DNA of 64,000 bases, from the NCBI GenBank assembly GCA_945939115.1, contig CAMEVC010000008.1:1-64000 (forward strand). The letters run 5' to 3'. Source of the DNA: an uncultured Eubacterium sp. Its GTDB lineage: Bacteria; Bacillota; Clostridia; Lachnospirales; Lachnospiraceae. The notes beneath the pieces are model-generated. The model was given only the letters and a program-made list of their open reading frames with translations. It was not told the DNA's origin and ran no database searches. The position numbers and the translations under genes were made by a program. Below, piece after piece: positions 63,032 through 64,000 of this stretch (its first letter is position 1; each line of letters opens with the position of its first letter).

Positions 63032-63877
63032 ATGCATGATTTAAATATATTGTTAAAGCTTGAATTTAAAAGGGCATTAAAAAGCAGATTGTTATATATT
63101 AGTCTGGCAATAGGAATAGCAATAGCAACAGGCTCGTTTATTAACAAGACTGTGCCACATATGGATGTTCTCAATGGATTTACAGGAAATGTTGCCTCTT
63201 ATCCGTTTTCTGTGTATAACTCATGGATGGGAAATTTTATGGGATATGAACCGTTTGCAACGGCGTATATTTATATATGTATGTTATATTCGGCATTACC
63301 GTATTGTGGATTATTTTCAATTGATAATAAGAATCAGTACATATTGCAGTATTACAGCAGGGTATCAAAGAATAAGGTACATGCTGCGAAATTTATTACA
63401 ACATTTGTTGTTGGGGGATTGTTAGTGTTTATACCAATATTCATTAATCTTGTTGCAACGATGATGTTTATTCCGGCATTATCTCCGGTAGAGAATGGCT
63501 TATTTATTGGAACAGGAAAATCTATTATGTCTAATCTGTTTTGTGACCATACTATGATATATGTATTTATATACTTATTGCAGTTTTTTATATATGGAGG
63601 GGCTTTTTCTGTAGTTTCATTAGCCGTTTCATTTACATTTAACAATGTTTTCTTAGTCGTTATATCACCATTTGTTGCTTATTATGGAGTTGGTGTTATA
63701 TCGTCACTATGCAAGAATTATCTTGGGTTAACATCTTTTAATCCAATGGTATATTTAAGCCCGTCATATCTGTTACCTAATGTAGGGTTAGTAGGTTTTA
63801 TCTTAGAACCTATAATAATTATAATTATATGTATGTTGGTTTTCTTTAGAAAGGGTGCAAATAATGAAGCGTTGTAA
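63032..63877 (+). CDS. ABC-2-type transporter permease
   Basis: 281 residues with about six membrane helices. The N-terminus LLKLEFKRALKSRLLYISLAIGIAIATG and the middle YYSRVSKNKVHAAKFITTFVVGGLLVFIP are typical of ABC-2 permeases of Firmicute lipoprotein, lantibiotic-immunity or bacitracin-type exporters. The ATPase is not yet seen and may lie beyond the window. AGAGAGGGAAA precedes the ATG. It overlaps the next ORF by 14 bases. Confidence 0.82.
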   Translation: MHDLNILLKLEFKRALKSRLLYISLAIGIAIATGSFINKTVPHMDVLNGFTGNVASYPFSVYNSWMGNFMGYEPFATAYIYICMLYSALPYCGLFSIDNKNQYILQYYSRVSKNKVHAAKFITTFVVGGLLVFIPIFINLVATMMFIPALSPVENGLFIGTGKSIMSNLFCDHTMIYVFIYLLQFFIYGGAFSVVSLAVSFTFNNVFLVVISPFVAYYGVGVISSLCKNYLGLTSFNPMVYLSPSYLLPNVGLVGFILEPIIIIIICMLVFFRKGANNEAL

Positions 63878-64000
63878 AATAATTGGATTAATTATAGCTG
63901 GCATAATTGTGACAATATGTATAGCAATGATTGTCAGAATTAATATACTGTTTCCACAAGCAGAAGATGTGAGTTTTACCGTCGATAATCCTGCCAATAT
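63864..64000 (+). CDS. Membrane protein, N-terminal fragment (cut by window edge)
   Basis: ATG at 63864 overlaps the permease end by 14 bases with AAAGGGTGC upstream. It reads MKRCKIIGLIIAGIIVTICI then MIVRINILFPQAEDVSF: a signal anchor followed by an extracytoplasmic part. Too short to name; from its position it is probably another component of the export or envelope operon. Confidence 0.6.
   Translation, partial: MKRCKIIGLIIAGIIVTICIAMIVRINILFPQAEDVSFTVDNPAN

Overview
The window is about 64 kb of AT-rich DNA from an endospore-forming, low-GC Gram-positive anaerobe. The best guess is a gut Lachnospiraceae (Clostridia), possibly a pectin user near Lachnospira/Coprococcus. The evidence is spore genes (gpr, spoIIP, spoIID, a SpoVB-like flippase), a DUF5688 protein typical of that family, a tmRNA tag reading ANDNLAYAA, an intracellular pectinesterase, AGGAGG-type ribosome sites, sigma-A promoters and RNA polymerase machinery of Firmicute style. 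Species assignment is inference only. No CRISPR array, phage, transposase or rRNA was seen. Most of the window is core chromosome with genes mainly on the + strand.

Layout. 1-5.1 kb: start of rpsT (minus), gpr-spoIIP, the dipeptidase pepD, a DUF5688 gene and tRNA-Arg(CCG). 5.2-10 kb: rluF-like pseudouridine synthase, ligA, metA (homoserine O-acetyltransferase type) and three small unknown genes. 10-17.2 kb: SpoVB-like flippase, a cysteine desulfurase, a GH13 glucosidase, a PHP-type histidinol phosphatase and a Na/Pi cotransporter. 17.3-22.5 kb: glycolysis block gap, pgk, tpiA, gpmI, each mostly with its own promoter and terminator, with a 180-bp inverted-repeat element before gpmI. 22.5-26.1 kb: secG, rnr, smpB, ssrA, which is the trans-translation and RNA-decay set. 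26.2-30.1 kb: a membrane coiled-coil protein, an OmpR-type two-component pair and a lipoprotein. 30.1-33 kb: pectinesterase, GNAT, bioY behind a BirA-like operator and an RpiB-family isomerase. 33.1-38.9 kb: a sigma-70 relative lacking promoter-reading regions, pckA, 6S RNA, spoIID and a YihY-family protein. 39-46 kb: scpA-scpB, M18 aminopeptidase, prmA-rsmE, cysteine desulfurase-thiI. 46-53 kb: an HPr/Crh-like protein, mtaB, coaX, coaBC, DUF378, a HlyD-like protein, yggS and sepF. 53-57.7 kb: aroB, lspA, rluD, an unknown gene, a cytidylate-kinase-like gene and a catalytically degenerate L,D-transpeptidase fold. 57.7-64 kb: putP, an AgrA/AgrC-like LytTR two-component pair, a LytTR-type direct-repeat operator, two tandem near-identical lipoproteins, an ABC-2 permease and the start of another membrane protein.

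How the genes work together. The glycolytic genes and pckA have the codon style of highly expressed genes. The pectinesterase and RpiB-family isomerase hint at uronate use. The scp, sepF, spoIID and spoIIP genes serve chromosome segregation, division and engulfment. The most distinctive unit is the right end. There a peptide- or envelope-sensing type LytTR pair sits directly before two 11-bp direct repeats spaced exactly 21 bp apart, which probably control a duplicated lipoprotein plus ABC-transporter operon. No AgrB or AgrD gene is visible. Two other strong oddities are the sigma-like protein with regions 1.1, 1.2, 2.1-2.2 and 3 but no 2.3-2.4 or 4, and the L,D-transpeptidase-like protein that has lost its catalytic His, Cys and Arg.
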